The translations under genes and the position numbers were made by a program. A DNA stretch of 22,128 nucleotides from a virus: IMG/VR virus record IMGVR_UViG_3300035698_015702, positions 1 through 22,128 of that record; one strand, 5' to 3'. This document shows, in pieces, positions 20,242-22,128 of the stretch. The first letter of the stretch is position 1. Every line of letters begins with the position of its first letter. The notes beneath the pieces are model-generated. The model ran no database searches and had not been told where the DNA came from. It saw nothing but the letters and a program-made list of their open reading frames with translations.

Positions 20242-21063
20242 ATGACGAGCGCCCAGCCGACCCGAACCAGCCCTGCACCCGTGCCAGACCGGGGCACCAT
20301 GACCCGCCCTGCCATGACCCTGGCCGCGGACAACCCGCCGTATCACCCGCATCAGCCGGCGCCGCCGGCCACGGGCTGGCCGGGCATGTCGGACGAATGG
20401 GCTTGCAACGGCACCTTCGTCGCCACCTCGTCCGGCCGCATCTGGCCGCTGCTGTCGGCCACGGCGACAGATGTCCACTGGCCTGACATCGCCCGGCAGC
20501 TGGCGCGCATCCCGCGCTTCGGCGCCTGCACCGACGCCGGCATCTATTCCGTCGCCCAGCATTCCGTCGCCGTCATGCGGCTGGTCAGCCCGGCGGCCCG
20601 GGCCCACGCCCTGCTGCACGACGCGCACGAAGCCTACATCGGCGACATGATCACCCCGGTGAAGCGGGCCTTGCGCATCGCCGCCATGTATACCGCGCAA
20701 ACCCTGAACTTCCACGCCCACCACGGCGAAACCATTCTCGATGCGGCGCTGGAACGCATCCGCCAGACCGCCGACGCCGCCATCCACACCCGCGCCGGCA
20801 TCGCCATGCCGTGGCAGGCGCCGCTGGCCGTGCAGCAGGCGGTCCACGCCGCCGACCGGACGCAACTGGCGCGAGAGGCGCAATGGCTGCTGCCCGCCGG
20901 CCCGGCGCTGGACGCATGGGCCGTCACCGACCCCGCCCTGTTCCGCACCGATCGCGGGCCGCAGATCGAGGTGCTGCACGCCGACCTGGCCGAACAGCAG
21001 TTCCTGCACGCCCTGGCCGAAACCATTCCCGCCGCCGCGCTGGACATGGAATCGGGCGGATGA
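20242..21063 (+). CDS. HD-domain phosphohydrolase (phage nucleotidase-like)
   Basis: This 273-aa protein contains GRIWPLLSATATDVHWPDIARQL (from about residue 65), IYSVAQHSVAVM with His107, LLHDAHEAYIGD with His126-Asp127, Glu130 and Asp135, then PVKRAL. This is the H...HD...D metal-binding pattern of YfbR-like 5'-nucleotidases and phage HD hydrolases that act on deoxynucleoside monophosphates. Other phages use such enzymes to adjust nucleotide pools, so that role is likely here. I chose ATG 20242 because AAAGG lies 7 bases upstream; the ATG at 20227 lacks one, and ATG 20299 is also possible. It overlaps the next gene by 4 bases (ATGA). Confidence 0.85.
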   Translation: MTSAQPTRTSPAPVPDRGTMTRPAMTLAADNPPYHPHQPAPPATGWPGMSDEWACNGTFVATSSGRIWPLLSATATDVHWPDIARQLARIPRFGACTDAGIYSVAQHSVAVMRLVSPAARAHALLHDAHEAYIGDMITPVKRALRIAAMYTAQTLNFHAHHGETILDAALERIRQTADAAIHTRAGIAMPWQAPLAVQQAVHAADRTQLAREAQWLLPAGPALDAWAVTDPALFRTDRGPQIEVLHADLAEQQFLHALAETIPAAALDMESGG

Positions 21064-21908
21064 TGCAGCCCGCGAAGATCCCTGCCCTCGCCGCCGCCCT
21101 GGCCTCGCCCCGGTGGACGCCTGCCGCCACGCCGGGCGACCGGCCGCGCGTCGAATGGCACCCGACCGACACGCTGATTGTCGATTCCCGCTTCCAGCGT
21201 GACCTCGCCAACAGTTCCCGGCTGCTGATCCGGCGCATCGTCGAGAACTTTCAATGGCGGCTGTTCGGCATCGTCATCTGCACCGACAACGGCGATGGCA
21301 GCTTCACGGTGATCGACGGCCAGCACCGCGCCATTGCCGCGGCCATACACCCGGCATGCCACATGGTGCCGGTGTTCCTGACCGATGCCGAAACGCTGCA
21401 GGAACAGGCCGCTGCCTTCCTCGACATCAACCGCAACCGGGTCGCGATGAACGCCTTGCAGATGCACAAGGCCCGGCGCCTGGCGGGCGATGATGCCGCC
21501 GCCGCCATCGCCCGAGCCTGCGACGCCACCGGCATCATCGTGCCCGGCAACGTCGTCAGCTTTGCCAACCTGAAACCACGCCAGATCCTCTGCATCACCA
21601 GCCTTTACCGCGTCCGGGCCATTTACGGCGATGAAACCCTGCGCCAGACGCTGGCGACCTGCACCACCGCCTGGCCGGACTCCGCCGGTGACATCATGGC
21701 CGTCGTCGTGAAGGCCGTCGCCATGCTGATCGGCCGCGACGCTATCCCCACCGTCGCCCTGGTCGCCATCCTGCGCACCCGAACCGGCGACGAATGGCAG
21801 GAGGCCGCCCGCGCCCAGGCCCGCAACGTCGGCTGCGACCAGGCCAGCGCCCTGGTCCAGATCATCACCGACCACCACGCCAGACAGCCGAAGGGAACCA
21901 GCCAATGA
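21060..21908 (+). CDS. ParB/Srx-like domain protein
   Basis: This 282-aa protein has [19 protein letters not shown] (residues about 31-49), [22 protein letters not shown] (DGQHR at 86-90), AIAAAI, then [26 protein letters not shown]. This is the ParB N-terminal/sulfiredoxin-like fold with the DGQHR motif. The rest is helical ([40 protein letters not shown]). In phages such proteins are thought to bind or nick DNA or use nucleotides (ParB-type CTPase activity in some), but the role here is open. The start at 21060 (ATGATG) overlaps the HD gene stop; 21063 is the alternative. Confidence 0.8.
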   Translation: MMQPAKIPALAAALASPRWTPAATPGDRPRVEWHPTDTLIVDSRFQRDLANSSRLLIRRIVENFQWRLFGIVICTDNGDGSFTVIDGQHRAIAAAIHPACHMVPVFLTDAETLQEQAAAFLDINRNRVAMNALQMHKARRLAGDDAAAAIARACDATGIIVPGNVVSFANLKPRQILCITSLYRVRAIYGDETLRQTLATCTTAWPDSAGDIMAVVVKAVAMLIGRDAIPTVALVAILRTRTGDEWQEAARAQARNVGCDQASALVQIITDHHARQPKGTSQ

Positions 21909-22087
21909 CCAAGATCGAATGGACGGACGATACCTGGAACCCGTTTGTCGGATGCAGCATCATCTCGAAGGGCTGCACCAACTGCTACGCGATGCGCATG
22001 GCGCACCGGCTGGGCGCGATCTCGGCAGGGAAACTTGAAGATTTCGTCGATTTTGTCCTTGCGGGACGAAAAAACGCCCCCATATAG
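21905..22087 (+). pseudogene. Gp37/Gp68-family (DUF5131) protein, truncated
   Basis: The first 39 residues are a clear DUF5131 N-terminus: [18 protein letters not shown], then [16 protein letters not shown]. Cys17, Cys24 and Cys27 are in the family's conserved cluster, which could hold an iron-sulfur cluster (inference). Family members are usually several times longer. After about 22021 the frame changes character ([21 protein letters not shown]) and stops at 22087, giving only 60 aa. Composition also shifts to more A/T. I read this as a gene broken by insertion or recombination. The start overlaps the ParB-like stop (ATGA), so it was the third gene of the operon. Confidence 0.8.
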
Positions 22088-22128
22088 ATTGAAGCAGACG
22101 GGATGGCCGTCAGCAGAATCGGGAGAGC
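22022..22128. mobile_element. Foreign sequence after the DUF5131 break (possible insertion element end)
   Basis: From about 22022 to the edge the sequence departs from the DUF5131 pattern and from local composition. It includes an inverted repeat TTTTGTCC / GGACGAAA (about 22053-22073) with a 5-base loop, which on the minus strand is preceded by a T-run. No transposase is visible in these 107 bases and I cannot assign an IS family. The call rests on the abrupt interruption. Confidence 0.35.

Noticed and set aside
20634-21905. 423-aa minus-strand ORF
   Set aside because: Antisense to the HD and ParB-like genes, both of which have recognisable motifs and coupled starts; Gly/Asp/Val-rich shadow.

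Overview
The window is a GC-rich stretch of a temperate siphovirus (prophage) of an alphaproteobacterium. The host assignment rests on a GcrA-like regulator (an alphaproteobacterial family) encoded by the phage, on tail genes of the gene-transfer-agent type, and on GC-rich codon use. A Rhodospirillales/Acetobacteraceae host is my guess only. No integrase, tRNA or rRNA is visible, so the element continues beyond both edges.

Layout. Almost everything from 19977 down to 1 is read leftward (minus strand) as one tightly packed chain with many ATGA, TGATG or TAGATG junctions. Right to left: a small Cro/CI-type HTH gene; a possible 69-aa gene; a small conserved partner gene and a DUF2303 gene; two DNA-binding-type regulators (a double-HTH protein with a zinc ribbon, and a GcrA-like protein); an adenine-type DNA methyltransferase; an unknown gene; a DUF1376-type replication protein; two unknown late-early genes; and an HNH endonuclease. 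A 223-bp AT-richer spacer follows. Then comes the HK97-type packaging and head module (TerS, TerL, portal, ClpP-like protease, major capsid, putative decoration protein). A cassette of cargo-like genes (a small protein, a DUF115-like 'GYDM' protein, a SAM methyltransferase, a capsule-type glycosyltransferase-like protein) sits before the connector genes. The tail module follows: head-tail connector, head closure, HK97 gp10, DUF3168, major tail protein, a tail assembly chaperone pair, and the start of the tape measure gene. One small membrane-protein gene (936-1331) lies on the opposite strand inside the tail module, as a moron would.

From about 20240 the strand switches. A rightward operon encodes an HD phosphohydrolase, a ParB-like protein and a Gp37/Gp68 (DUF5131) protein. 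The last is cut off after about 39 residues by sequence of different composition, probably an insertion element or rearrangement. The 19978-20241 spacer holds divergent promoter-like sequences.

Most notable: (i) a perfect X XXY YYZ slippery heptamer joining the two tail-chaperone frames by -1 frameshifting; (ii) a tandem array of 11-bp repeats beside an AT-rich, purine/pyrimidine-biased tract inside the replication gene, resembling the intragenic origin of phage lambda; (iii) a second -1 frame junction where a conserved phage protein has no usable start codon; (iv) strong hairpins bracketing exactly the genes for the most abundant virion proteins; (v) a 36-nt perfect inverted duplication of a regulator's start region placed in front of the rightward operon.
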